Below, in pieces: positions 53,832 to 64,000 of a stretch of DNA of 64,000 nt. The translations under genes were made by a program, and so were the position numbers. The DNA is taken from contig NBIV01000283.1 of assembly GCA_003194525.1 (NCBI GenBank), positions 1 to 64,000 on the forward strand. The letters are read 5' to 3'. Source of the DNA: Gracilariopsis chorda (lineage: Eukaryota; Rhodophyta; Florideophyceae; Gracilariales; Gracilariaceae). Under the pieces are notes generated by a model that was not told where the DNA came from, searched no databases, and worked only from the letters and a program-made list of their open reading frames with translations. Every line of letters begins with the position of its first letter. Position 1 is the first letter of the stretch.

Positions 53832-54102
53832 TGTTGAGTGGTTGGGTGACTCTCATCAGCTCTCTCAGCTGCGGAGACTCCTTTACTCTTTATATAGATT
53901 GTAACTGCGTAAAACCCTGCGAAAATCACAGTACGTATGTCTATTGTAGTCTAACGAGCAGGGGACCACAAACCCAAGATAGTATATCAATACGTAGGGT
54001 CCGACACTTCACAAGAGGTATCGGGCAAAGGGACTCACGTAACTACCTTACGTGAGTCCTAGACCTGTAGGTAATGGCATCACGATTGCGTGTTCCTCAT
54101 CA
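53832..54102 (-). repeat. 5' LTR of the copia element
   Basis: 271 bp; same ends as the other LTR. Transcription would start here and run leftward. Confidence 0.95.
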
Positions 54103-57100
54103 GGGCCCGATCACAACGACAAAAACTTTGGGATGTAATGCGCAGCGTTCGATCGCCGCCAGCAGAATACGTACTGTACTTTACCGCAAGATGTTGAATT
54201 GCGCTAGTCAACTTGGTACTGATGTGATTTGGTCTCGTTATTCCTTTTATTCCATGTGATATCAGGCGGTGTAACTGATATAGTCGATTGTGTAACTGAG
54301 TTATTTTTCTTTGTGGGTGGTACAGGATCAGTCCCTGTCTAATTGTCATCCTGTAGCGCGAAGTAGCCCTCTACCACGGGTTTCGACAGGTTTACCGTAA
54401 TCTAGTGCGTCTACTTAATGTCTTTCCGAATAAACGAGTTGAGGAATACGAACCTCACAGTTCTCTAAGTCCCTTGCCTTCCTTCTCGTCCACGACGAAG
54501 CCCTCTCCGCCATAACTCGTAAAGACAAATACCCATGTATCCACGGCGGATGTCTCCAAGCCAACATTTTTCCAACCATCATCAGTCTCCTAAAGCCGGT
54601 GGTCAAATTGTAGCCATCCATAAGCGTGGAACTCTCTGCGTGGACGACCTGCTATTCTTCATGAATCTCCCATTATGTGCTCAAATAAATGAACTTCCGA
54701 CTCCGCTGGAATGGCCATTACCCACTCTTCTGCACTTCCAAATAGCTGCGACTGCAAAATTATGCCTTGAAGCTCAGGCGGAATCTTCTTGGAATTCTCG
54801 TTCGGTAGCTTGTCATGGAACGCAATCCATAACTTCACAGCCTTGCAGTAGCTCTCTTGGGGCCCTGTTCCATCGTTCCAGGGCTAAAACCCCCATATGT
54901 TAATACCGTTTAAGGAACTACGTCTCACGGTGGAGTTCGGTCCAGGGGGCATGTCGTAGATCCCAAGAAAATTTGGGTCTAGACGGCGTTTCTGCGCCCA
55001 TAACTATGTAAAAGTATGGGTGCTTAGCGATGCAGTACCAGCACTCTGTGCTGTAGCCGAAGGGCTTGTGCAAAGATCCTTTACTGCTCGTGTATCGTTG
55101 CTTCTCTCCCAGCGCTTACCTTACCAGGCTTCAGTTGCGAGAAGATGTATTCTCTAAATGCTAAAATGAAAAGGGCTAGACTGCACAATGAAATACAGAA
55201 GCGGAAGAGAGTGTTTGCATTATTTCGTTGCAATGCGAGGGTGCATGCAGTGATGATGTAAGGAGAGACAGAACGACGTCGCTTGTCGAGGTGCAGCGCA
55301 ATTTTGACATATTGATAGTACCTTGAAAACACAGTGCACCATAGTACCTCATGAATGGTACTGACATATTGGTAGTACCTCCCTTGTAGTACCTCCTAGA
55401 TAAGACAGTGCACCATAGTACCTCACATGAATGGTACCTCAACATTGAGTACCTCATCTTAGACAAGAATGGCATGGATATTTATATAATAAATATAATC
55501 TTGTTACTGTTCAGAGCCAAGAGGATGACAACTCGCGTTCTCTTTTACAAAGCGGCATCGCTAGAGGGAAGGCACGCGATCGGTTCGCGGTTTATTTAAA
55601 CTTTAGCTCTATTGGATAAATAAAGGAAGCAAGTTGTTTTTCATCAGAGTCTTGTTATAGCGAATGCAGGAACACCGGAAGCAGCAAGGGATGGGAAGGA
55701 TCCGTTTCATTTGGAAGGCCGAACTTCTTGTGATGCGGAAAAGAAGGCAGTCTCTCATTTCAACAGCTCCGTTCCGGCGAGAATAGGAATCTAAGCAGAG
55801 ATCGCGTGGATGCCAGTCGTACTTGTACTGTAGCAGAGAAGTATTCGTTGCGCTGATAAGAAAATTGTCCAACGAGCGTTCTGGTGATCCATCGAGTACT
55901 ATGCTCACACGCCTGCGTTAGGCATTTGGCAGGGCACTGGATTCATAGCTCCACTTCCCGAACGGGGAAAAATTATGGATGACAGATCTGGGTCTCGATT
56001 CTCAGTGCTCGCTGTCTGGAAACCTGCTGTTTTTTGAGTCCATTTTGCGTTGGACAATTTCGGTCCGGATAGCAACCTTTCGAAGTATGGAAGCTGAGGA
56101 GATTGAGAACACTGGCTTATTGATGCGGTAAAGTACTATACGTATTGTAGAATGAACGAAGGGGGCTTGCCAGTTGGATTTGAAGGCATCGGTTTACATC
56201 AACGTCATTTGGATACAGTACTTGTTGCTCTGTGAAGACTTGGCTTTTGGATGGATGCAGCCTCACTGTCGGCGTTTGTTAGACAGGTGTCTGTCAGAAC
56301 AGGATCTCAGACAGCTTTGAGAGAATTGCAGGGGAGCAACGTTGTGAAGGTAGTGTGATGAAGTTTGAGATAGGCGAAACAGTGTGTTAGCTGCTCGTTG
56401 TCTCGGGGATACCCGAAGGGCGCCCTCCAGTACTAGCTCTAACCTTCCAAGAGCCCGTTGGGAGAACATAAATCTTCGTCAACTGATGACACTCCCAAAA
56501 CATTCTCAGACATCGAACACATATATGTGTTCGTGATGGACTTATTGCAGAAGGCGTAGGCAAATGTTGGGTTGCTGCCTTAGGCAGCGACATACCCATC
56601 GAAGTGTAGGCGCATTGTTGTGAGCCGCCACTGTTTTATTTGGTCTATGATGGCCCCGCTTGTAAGCACGATCAGGCATCGGGAACGATTAGTTCTTTAT
56701 TTCTTCTAGAGGGTAACTGCATGTTCGCTCTTGATGAACCGGGGGTGCAGGACATTCTCAAATTGTTCGGGGAATGTTTCGATATTTCAGAAGTGACGCA
56801 GATTGGAGGACAATTCCAGTTATCAAACGCTAAGGAACGTTCTCGAGAAGGGTTACAAAGAAACGATCTTACGTATTACAATGTAGTCGACTGGGTTCTC
56901 TTCAACACCAGGAAAAACAACTGAAGGGAGGATAATGTTCCCCGGAACAATTTATATCATACATAAAGCACTGAACTATTTTTCATTCCTCTCATCGTGC
57001 ACCAGAGGCGTGCTTGATGGTAGGGTCGTGCTTCTGTTGCGTGTTGTTGACTCGGTTTATTCCGTGAGGGTTTGTTGTCATGCGTTGTGCTTCCTTGCTT

Positions 57101-57932
57101 CCGGATGTTCGAAGGGCAGCTAGGACAACGAAAAAGAGACTACAGCTACAATATCTTTGCTAGCACAATGTTTGATCATATAAGCGTGGAAGGATCTAAA
57201 CTACCCTATAGTCACTTATGTGAGGGAGTTGCCCCGTCGGACCAAATGGCGAGTAGGTCCTTTCTATGGGAACTTTGTTACACAACGGAGACAGTATAGG
57301 CAGAAACCTCGACTTCACAATTGTAATAGATCTACCACACGAAACACATCGCGTCCAGCAATCCATCGACGCCCTCTGAGAATGCAAACGTAACCGACCC
57401 ATGACAAGTTTATTTTCAATTTTACGTACGCCTGCAGTCCATACACATATCGGTAACCTATATGTTTAACTCAAGCCCGACAAAAGACCGAATGCCGTAG
57501 AGACATGTAAGGAGCATAGTAGAACTCAATCCATCTTGTGTACGGGATTTGAAGATACAAACGAGTTCACTATTGTGCCTTGACTGTTTCGATAACCTCA
57601 ACTTCTTTCTCCTGCTGTCGAGGGAATGCGGAAAGAATTATTCCAATGCTTGACAGGTAACCGGCCTTTAAGCAAATGAGCGAACTACTCGACTACTCCA
57701 AAGAAGTTTGCCGTTGACTTTCATGCCGACAAGTATGATTGATTCAAGCGATTTTTCTCACCCATGCAAGCCTTTATAATGCATCCTTCCTAATGGGAAC
57801 GTTGTAAGGTGAGAGCTATGAGGGATTGAGTCCCAGTAACGAATGTCTACTATTTCGTTTCTACTGCATCTAGAAGAGCAGCTGCGTCTAATATGGATTA
57901 CTCTCCATCGATTTCAGTGTCGGTCCAGTTTG
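54103..57932. other. Long stretch without a supported gene
   Basis: On minus at about 54840-54680 one phase reads KAVKLWIAFHDKLPNENSKKIPPELQG, faintly like a retroelement Gag fragment. A minus-strand frame at 55908-55609 and a plus-strand frame at 56640-56924 look weakly protein-like but match nothing I know. The only solid structure is the duplication at 55306-55438. The frames at 56935-57402 appear to be chance. Confidence 0.4.
55306..55438. repeat. Imperfect direct duplication rich in AGTACCT
   Basis: Unit one (55306-55362) and unit two (55363-55438) both run GACATATTG(A/G)TAGTACCT ... ACAGTGCACCATAGTACCTCA ... GAATGGTAC. Unit two carries an extra 16-20 bp with two more TAGTACCTCC blocks. 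AGTACCT recurs about seven times in 150 bp. Confidence 0.8.
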
Positions 57933-59003
57933 TTACATGCACTTTTCGATCTCCGCTTTCTCCAGAAGGCTTACGAGCTTCTCATGTTGATGAACGTTGT
58001 TTAGCTCCTCCATTAAATGCTTCAGCATTTGCTTCTCTCCCCTTATCACTTTTTTCGGAAAGATATTCCACGTTTCGCAGTTTGGTATGCCTTTAACGTC
58101 CCTAAGTGCTCCTTTGAGTGCTCCGTCAATTGCCTCTTCGTAGTCCGGGACATATCCACCAAGAATGTACTGCAAAGCATTTTGTTTCGGAAAGCTGATG
58201 TGAAAAGTTCCGTTCGGATGGAAGTCAACGGTCTCTGGGCGGTATCCCTCGTTAATCAATCTCTCCATTACGTATATTATGAGAGAACCACGGACTGCGT
58301 CCCGAATTAACGGTTGAAATTTGACCAAGTAGTCCAAGAGTCCTCGAACCGGAAAGGCGTCTTCCAACTTGGGACCTTTGAAGTAGAATAGCTGATTCGG
58401 TCCCACAGAAGTTGCAACGAACTTCATATCGTTAGTGTATCTTACGCTCTGAGAACTGATAGTTGTGAAATCTAACTCGATTGATATTCCTTGCACTTTG
58501 CTGATCATCATGCTCGTCTCCACCCTCTGCTCAAACCAAACCACAACCTTTTCCTTTGGTAGCAGTTCTGCCATTCCAATGATTACTCCGTGTTCCGCGA
58601 CATAAATGGGAACGGATGAATTGTCCGGCATGATAACATTGACTCCTGGGTGAACCAGAGCGTATTGGTTATCCATATAGAAGGGAGAAGAGGCATCAAT
58701 GGATCCTGTAGGCGTCCCGAGGATGCCAGCTGAATTCAAAAGGCATGTGAGGCCTCCCTGGATAGGCTGTGGATCTGTTTCGGCACCCACCTGAATTCCT
58801 GACTGAAAGTTGAGGGTTGCAAATAGCTCATATTTGGGCTCCGACGCAAAAGTATTATTTGCGAGGACGGACTTTTTCCCTTCCCAGATAACTGTGTATG
58901 CATTGTTGACCATTTTGGCAATGCAAAGAACATAGTTGTTGGTTTTGAGGGTGTTTAGTATCTCTGAATCAACAGTCACTTGCAGGTGCTTCATCGTCGA
59001 CAT
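57933..59003 (-). CDS. Intact 356-residue protein of unknown function
   Basis: An uninterrupted frame from an ATG at 59003 (MSTMKHLQVTVDSEIL). It has no signal peptide or membrane segment, so it is likely cytosolic. The first 190 residues look like a beta-rich domain: LCIAKMVNNAYTVIWEGKK, then SVLANNTFASEPKYELF, then VHPGVNVIMPD and KVVVWFEQRVETSMM. The last 150 residues are a separate mixed domain (FPVRGLLDYLVKFQPLIRDAV, then FHPNGTFHISFPKQ) with a charged helical tail. From memory the N-terminal half resembles unnamed proteins common in filamentous fungi; I cannot confirm this without a search. The gene stands alone, with a G/T-rich region upstream. It is the most convincing host-type gene in the window. 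No function is claimed. Confidence 0.75.
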   Translation of the reverse strand: MSTMKHLQVTVDSEILNTLKTNNYVLCIAKMVNNAYTVIWEGKKSVLANNTFASEPKYELFATLNFQSGIQVGAETDPQPIQGGLTCLLNSAGILGTPTGSIDASSPFYMDNQYALVHPGVNVIMPDNSSVPIYVAEHGVIIGMAELLPKEKVVVWFEQRVETSMMISKVQGISIELDFTTISSQSVRYTNDMKFVATSVGPNQLFYFKGPKLEDAFPVRGLLDYLVKFQPLIRDAVRGSLIIYVMERLINEGYRPETVDFHPNGTFHISFPKQNALQYILGGYVPDYEEAIDGALKGALRDVKGIPNCETWNIFPKKVIRGEKQMLKHLMEELNNVHQHEKLVSLLEKAEIEKCM

Positions 59004-59707
59004 GTTGAAGCGGGAAAGGTAAACGCGTTAATCTGTTCCGTAATCACTGGAACTTGACGTATTCACTAGGACTTCATAAACGTGTTGTGTGTGTTCTTGT
59101 GGTGCCCGGGATGGCGGTCGGTGCGGGTAGTTGGTAGTATGTGTGTAGTGGGGTGTGTGCGGGTGTGTTTGTGTTCTGTGTGTATGTTACGGTGTGTTAT
59201 GGGGTCCGGCTCCCCGCGGGTGGAGGGGAGCCCGGTTTTTATGCCGCCCGGCGGTCACCCCACCCGCCACGCTAGAGCTCCAAAAGGGGGCAATGTCGGG
59301 GGTAGGTTTAATCTGGCTGGATATTTCCGGTTGTCTAGCCTATCAACCCGGTAAAGAACTTCCGAAAGGAACTCCGCACACAAAGAATTTTTACACGTAG
59401 GAGTAACCTCGGCCAATTAGTGCCGGAGGAATAGAACACCATCTGTGGTCCATGTCCGGTGGTGCGGACCAGGTATGTGCCCGTTTCTCTTGAACCGTAA
59501 GGGAAACCTCCTTGCCGGCGAGATTTAAGGTAATATCCTCTATCAGAGAATTATTGTAATCAACTGAGTCTAGGGGTGTGTGTGTCCTACGTTTTGAATA
59601 TGGAAACGGTTTGTTCGGACAACATTCGTTCCATTCAACTTGTAGCTACTGAAGTACATGTAGTCTCGAGTTAGATTTACTTTTGTCGTCACGAATGAGA
59701 ACAACGA
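59004..59707. other. G/T-rich upstream region
   Basis: 59082-59240 is strongly G/T-biased on plus (many GTGTG runs), then G-rich runs follow to about 59310. It lies just upstream of the 356-residue gene and probably includes its promoter. No TATA or CCAAT box is clear enough to call. Confidence 0.4.
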
Positions 59708-60309
59708 TTAAGATTTACAACATTGTGTTTTATCCGAGAGGACGCATCTTACAACCAAGGCTGCCGGTCTTGGATTCCGCTCGCTCGATTCTGACCCACG
59801 GGTCCACCGCGGTTGGCATTGCGCGTGTGCAGGTTCTCGTCGGTTGATTACTCCGGGAGCAATCCTTGAAATAACAACGACCTGAACCATTCCATTGGCG
59901 ATTACTCCGGACGGATCATCGTCCTCAAATAATGCTACGGGGTTTGGACTGATGGAGTATACTTTCGTCTGGACTACAGAAGACTGGAACTGTTGACAGA
60001 TTGACATCAATCTTTTTTTGAGGCGTAGAGCGCAACAACATCTAAAAAGTAACTACAATTGAAGGACTCTAATCCATCGTCCAGCAATGTGCCCCACTCG
60101 GTCCACAGACGGGCCCCACATGGTTGGGTCCGTTTTGGGAGGTGTTCGTGCAAGAGTAATTTGTATCTCCGGTTGAGGAATGATTCGTCCTTACTGTATC
60201 TGCATCCTGCTGCGACGGTAAAGTCGAGTGCAGAATGCCTTCTCGCCTGTTTGTCGACAACTGTGAAGCTTGTGAAGCTGTGGGAGAGCGTGATCCTATC
60301 TCCGCTCAA
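59708..60309 (-). other. Two adjoining unrecognised minus-strand frames
   Basis: A 100-codon frame (60309-60007) ends where a second 100-codon frame (60010-59708) begins, in another phase. The second has protein-like composition (VYSISPNPVALFEDDDPSGV, then MVQVVVISRIAPGV). They might be one gene with a frameshift or intron, but I do not know the family and chance cannot be excluded. Confidence 0.25.
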
Positions 60310-60811
60310 TTTAATAAATCACATGAGACAGTATCCACTCGCTGAACAGTGAGCTGCTCGTCCATTCAGCAAACGTTTTGCGTCTCCCGTGGAGATTTTG
60401 CTCCTGGCTTCCACTTCGGCGATTTTAATATTGTGTCTGTTTCGGTCTCTCAAATCTGAGTCAGCTTTTTGCCTACCCACCCACCCACCCCTTTTTTATC
60501 TTACTTCGACTATCGAAATCGAAATCGATTATTTATTTAAAGACGGGGCAAATGTCCTAGCAGTAAATGTACCCAACACTACATCTCTACTCTAAAGTGG
60601 CACGGGGCCTCCGTCTGACCTACTTACTAACCTTCCACCTCTATTCCAACTGTAAGCAACGCTTCTGTAATCATAGTGTCCAGGTGCCAGTACCTCAACT
60701 CCCAACTCTCTGCCACCATTGGCCAACAACCTTTGACAGGAAACCAGCAATTTGGAGAAATTCTGTCTGGAAAAAGCCTTGAAAATGTAATCACAAATGC
60801 GTTTCGGCCTG
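60310..60811. other. No gene seen
   Basis: Short frames only. A run of CCCACCCACCCACCCC occurs near 60475-60490. Confidence 0.5.
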
Positions 60812-60944
60812 GCGTTTTAACGTCATCCTTAGGACGGCCGGGTGTCTGTGCCGGGGTTCGAGCCCGCGACCGCGACTTCCGTAGCCGTGATAGCATTCGC
60901 GTGCTAACCACTAGGTCAGGGTGCATTTTAAGTCATCCCAGGAC
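60812..60944. repeat. Direct repeats flanking the tRNA-like sequence
   Basis: GCGTTTTAACGTCATCCTTA(GGACG) at 60812-60836 and GCATTTTAAGTCATCCCA(GGACG) at 60922-60944 match at about 20 of 25 positions in the same orientation, one on each side of the tRNA-like part. They could be a diverged target-site duplication. Confidence 0.6.
60838..60922 (-). ncRNA. tRNA-like sequence, probable tRNA-derived SINE or tRNA relic
   Basis: On minus, CCTAGTGGTTAGCAC fits a pol III A box (D-arm) and GGGCTCGAACCCC fits a B box (T-arm), 35-40 nt apart, as in a tRNA. The acceptor stem does not close well, so an intact tRNA is unlikely. Internal pol III promoter boxes without a good cloverleaf are typical of SINE heads. 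No amino acid is assigned. Confidence 0.5.
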
Positions 60945-62285
60945 GCTATCGCATTTAATGTTTGGGAACGAGCCCAGAGGTGTCAACAGTTTTATCTTTG
61001 CTGTATTCTTTGTCCGAAGAGATGGTCTACTGATGAAGACACCTACTGTATCCCTACACGAAGCATTCTCATCGAGGTGTCAACAGTACGTTACAAAATT
61101 TTCTTTTGAGATATTACTAATATGTCCAAGACCTATCTTCCGCTGTATTGTAAATTCAGTACTGAGCTGTTGTGAAGCAAGGAGACATCCCCAGTTCCAA
61201 GGAAGTGTAACACTTGGCCCAGTTCAACTGGGGCATCATGCTGCTGCAGCCTTTGGGTGGACCCAAATAGGGATGAATCCACTACTAGTAGTGGATTTGC
61301 AGTGGAATCATCTTTAAAGGTATTTGTGTAGCTGCAAGAGTATCTCTGATTCCTCGACGTCATCTCACTGAACAGGAACAGGGAGATTGAGGTCTCCTAA
61401 CAATAAAAGAATGGGATGCACTTGTCGACAGTAGTAGCAAAACTAAATAACGTTTAATGGGAATTGGAACAAAGTGGTCTCTGTCGGTGTCACCACACAC
61501 AAAAAGAGGACTAAGAGCTGGTACTTAAGTAGCAGTGGAATATTGACATGACATCTTGCATGTACTGCGTCTAACGACCGCTAATACAAAGTTACAAAAG
61601 ATACTTTGAACACAACATGATTACATCATCAAATCACGACCAGTAAAGGTCAATGCAATGAATATTTGGCAGATTACTTTTCTTCATGACTGTAATGGGC
61701 GCGTAGCTGCCCGGGAGCCCACCTCTCATGCTAAGTCACCACGCCTTTAGCCCAAGTCAGCTTCTCGATCCTACCGACCCGAGACACACCTTCGAGTGAG
61801 TGTCGTCGTGGGCACAGGACTCCAAGACACTGCGAGCCCCCGTGGCTGTGATGCATCGCGTCTCCACAACGGACGCCAAGGTCATTAGTACTCGCATGAC
61901 ACTCGTTCGCCGGTTTGATTTGTTACCGAACTAAAGACCCACTGCGTTTCCTTATCCGTCTGCGGGATTTTGTAAGCCACCTGTGGTGGCGTGACATTCG
62001 GAGTCTGAGGGAAACGCTTCTGGGAGACGGAACACTACGATTGCGGAAAGTTAAGACCAACGGGCGGGTACAACGTGTGAGGGGAGGAGAAAGCGGATAC
62101 TTACGGACGGACGGAAGGAACGGGCTCAAACGGTAGAGCATGGGGGAGACTAACGTACTTAGCATGTATTTAGTTTGAAATAGCACTAGGCGGGGCGGGG
62201 TCTTGGGCAGCTCTGCTTCTCACTTTGCTTTCAGCAATAAAAGTGCTCACTGAGGAAAATCGTGTTTGCATCAGCAGTTCTAACA
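60945..62285. other. No supported gene; right part may be a leader or LTR
   Basis: Short chance frames only. From about 62160 the sequence has AATAAA (62236) and then a short leader up to the ATG at 62286, which looks like the end of an LTR and the untranslated leader of the element at the right edge. No second copy is in the window. Confidence 0.35.
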
Positions 62286-63952
62286 TGTCTAATGTCTACC
62301 GTTCCGATGCGCCCGAGGATGCTGCTTCTCAGCTTTTGGCCCGACGTGGGCTGAGCTCCTCTCTTACATCCGACCTCTCCCTTGGGCTTCGTATTTGGCT
62401 AACCATCTCTCTTCTCTTTCTGTTGACTGTGTATGTGAGCTTATTCAAGAGCTGAAGGGCGCTGTTTTGACGGAAGACCTCAAAAAGATTCTTCCAACTG
62501 TCGACGCTACCTCTTCTACTGATTTAGTTCTGGTAGTTCGTTCTGTCTACTTGCTTCGCTTCGAGGGACCGCGCGATGTCACTGCGGTGCTCAATGAAAT
62601 CAAAAGGGCTTGGTCCGCAAGGGCGAACAAACAGGATGGAAGGAATTCTGTGGGATGCGTCTTGAGCGCCGATTTCATCAAGGAGAAAACGCAGACAGTC
62701 ACGAAGGCCGTTGCGAAAGTTCTGGATGAACTTGGTCTCAAGTGTGATGAGCTGAAGTCGAGAGACGGCGCGCCGTTGCCGTTCCATGCGCCAAATATTT
62801 GCAAGGCTGAAACGATGAGACGTCTTCTCGCCTTGTGGGATTCTTAGGTCCCCGAGTCTTTTGTGCCTGGATTCATAGGGCGTTTCTATGGTGAGACACT
62901 CAAGCATCGAGTCCAACTCTTCCGTATCAAATGGAGTGGAGAGATTTTATCAAACGCTGAGTCAGGAGACCTCAAAACCCTGGCCTCATTCCTATACAAG
63001 GGTGACGCCCCGCTCTCGCCTTCTGGGGCCAGCGCAAAGCGCATGCTGTAAATGCTGCTTGAGCAAGACTCAAGATCGTCTGATGACAGCGGCCTCTCTG
63101 TCATGGGCAGTGATTCTACCCCCATGGCAAGGCCTTGCGTGGAAAGAAGTCGAAGCGAAAGAAGTCGAGGAGCCGCAGGAAGGAGGTCATCGAGATGCAG
63201 TCCGCCTCGACTGAGGATTCTGACGGTGAGGACGCTGATTTCGCTTTCGAATACTCCTCCTCTGGCGACGATTATGACAATCAGCGCTCTGGTAAGAAAA
63301 ATGGCTTATCCCTTTCATTTCGAGGCCTCCCAAAAAAGATGGTACAAGTTCTCAAGCAAGGGGGCAAGGGCTTCGAGATTTTCTCCGAACCACTCCAGGT
63401 GGATGTCACGACGAACGCAGACTTTTCAAGTTACTTCGTCACTACAAAGAGGGCACGCAGCTGATGACACAGATTTGTCGTTCAAACGGACAGATTCTGG
63501 ACCCGAGAGACGGTCTCAGCAAGCTCGAGCGCACTCCCCTGTATATGGTGCGACCGGATCTCCGGATCGACGCTCATCTGGCGTTCCCTCCGACCGAGCG
63601 AATCGCCCCTCGCGAGATCCGCCGCTGGATGAAGCACGGTTCCATCATCCCGTGGGTGGAGGCGCTATCAGCCAAGTCCGGGACTGTCGACTAGGACAAC
63701 GCGAACGCGTATATCGCGCGGGGGATCATGACAGTGGGTCGGAGTTTGACAGCGTTGCTCGACGAGTTCCGCCCAACCCAGATCGTGTTTTCGGCTGGTG
63801 TGGAGAGGATGGTACGGAGGCTCTTGGTGATCAAGGAAGCGCTCATGAAGGACAGGAAGGACCGGGGCAGCTACTTCGAGAAGAAACTGGCATTCATGGG
63901 GATCGGAGGAGGGGCCCTTCGTGCTACGAGGGAGCTCCTCTATTTGAGATAA
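62286..63952 (+). mobile_element. gag-like region of an unassigned retroelement, broken, runs to the window edge
   Basis: Several plus-strand frames follow each other from the ATG at 62286 (MSNVYRSDAPED). A helical part (LVLVVRSVYLLRFEGPRDVT, at about 62510-62580) and FYGETLKHRVQLF (about 62880) are followed by a basic then acidic stretch (KKSKRKKSRSRRKE, then STEDSDGEDADF, 63140-63250) and further conserved-looking parts (RSNGQILDPRDGLSKLERTP). The pattern of a helical domain plus a charged, basic tail after an LTR-like leader suggests Gag, but no pol motif is in the window to name the family. Broken, with several interruptions. Confidence 0.35.
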
Positions 63953-64000
63953 CTACCTTTGCCCCCAATTGTCCTCTGCCAAGGCGCAATTGGGTGACAA

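Larger units (their letters stand above)
49447..54102 (-). mobile_element. Ty1/copia LTR retrotransposon, looks whole
   Basis: 4656 bp with two 271-bp LTRs (TGTTGAG...CTCATCA on plus) and one uninterrupted gag-pol frame between them. A primer-binding site and polypurine tract sit at the expected inner LTR borders. The LTRs differ at about 7 of 271 positions (2.6 percent), so the insertion is young relative to everything else here; years cannot be given without a substitution rate. The bases just outside the LTRs (ATTCT left, GGGCC right) do not form a target-site duplication, which is unusual for such a young copy. Confidence 0.93.

Noticed and set aside
60471-60492. CCCA microsatellite as a telomere-like repeat
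   Set aside because: Only about four short units, ordinary low-complexity sequence.
60838-60922. Functional tRNA gene
   Set aside because: A and B boxes are present, but the acceptor stem does not pair and the anticodon arm is not convincing.

Overview
The window is eukaryotic nuclear DNA dominated by mobile-element remains. It contains relics of Ty3/gypsy and Ty1/copia LTR retrotransposons, a Helitron, hAT, PIF/Harbinger, two pogo-like (CENP-B type) elements and a PiggyBac-like element with a YqaJ-type nuclease segment beside it. Few frames look like ordinary host genes, and both convincing ones are uninterrupted by introns. Intron-poor genes in a sea of decayed transposons would fit a multicellular red alga of the Chondrus/Gracilaria kind. 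This is inference only: no rRNA or diagnostic host gene is present to prove it.

Layout. 1-5500 is mostly unassigned DNA with one good host-type gene, a secreted Ser-Pro-repeat protein (4089-3448, minus). 5525-7591 is a PIF/Harbinger element with an open transposase frame and a decayed MYB-like partner. 8529-12532 is a broken Ty3/gypsy element on the plus strand whose integrase is cut off by a GC-rich block (12533-20936). That block holds a broken minus-strand, chromodomain-bearing Ty3/gypsy element facing a plus-strand accessory frame tail-to-tail. 20937-22521 has gag-like frames. 24998-29809 is a Helitron relic (Zn-finger/N-terminal, Rep and PIF1 helicase parts). 30299-33068 is a hAT element with clear terminal inverted repeats and a perfect 8-bp target duplication. 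33082-37250 holds two pogo-like transposase relics. 38340-40943 holds a PiggyBac-like transposase relic with a YqaJ/lambda-exonuclease-like segment on the same strand.

42581-47382 is a broken Ty1/copia-type element. Its pol end is met tail-to-tail by a long minus-strand frame (48569-47400) with a chromo-like start and a papain-like Cys/His arrangement. 49447-54102 is a whole-looking Ty1/copia element on the minus strand with 271-bp LTRs and one long gag-pol frame. 57933-59003 (minus) is an intact 356-residue host-type gene of unknown function. 60812-60944 is a tRNA-like sequence between direct repeats. The right end (62286-63952) is a decayed gag-like region running toward the window edge.

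The genes do not form a pathway. The window records successive insertions: a gypsy element into a gypsy element, hAT just beyond a pogo-like gene, and copia into or beside an older fragment. The most unusual observations are the antisense accessory frames behind pol in two unrelated LTR elements, and the PiggyBac-like/YqaJ-like pairing.
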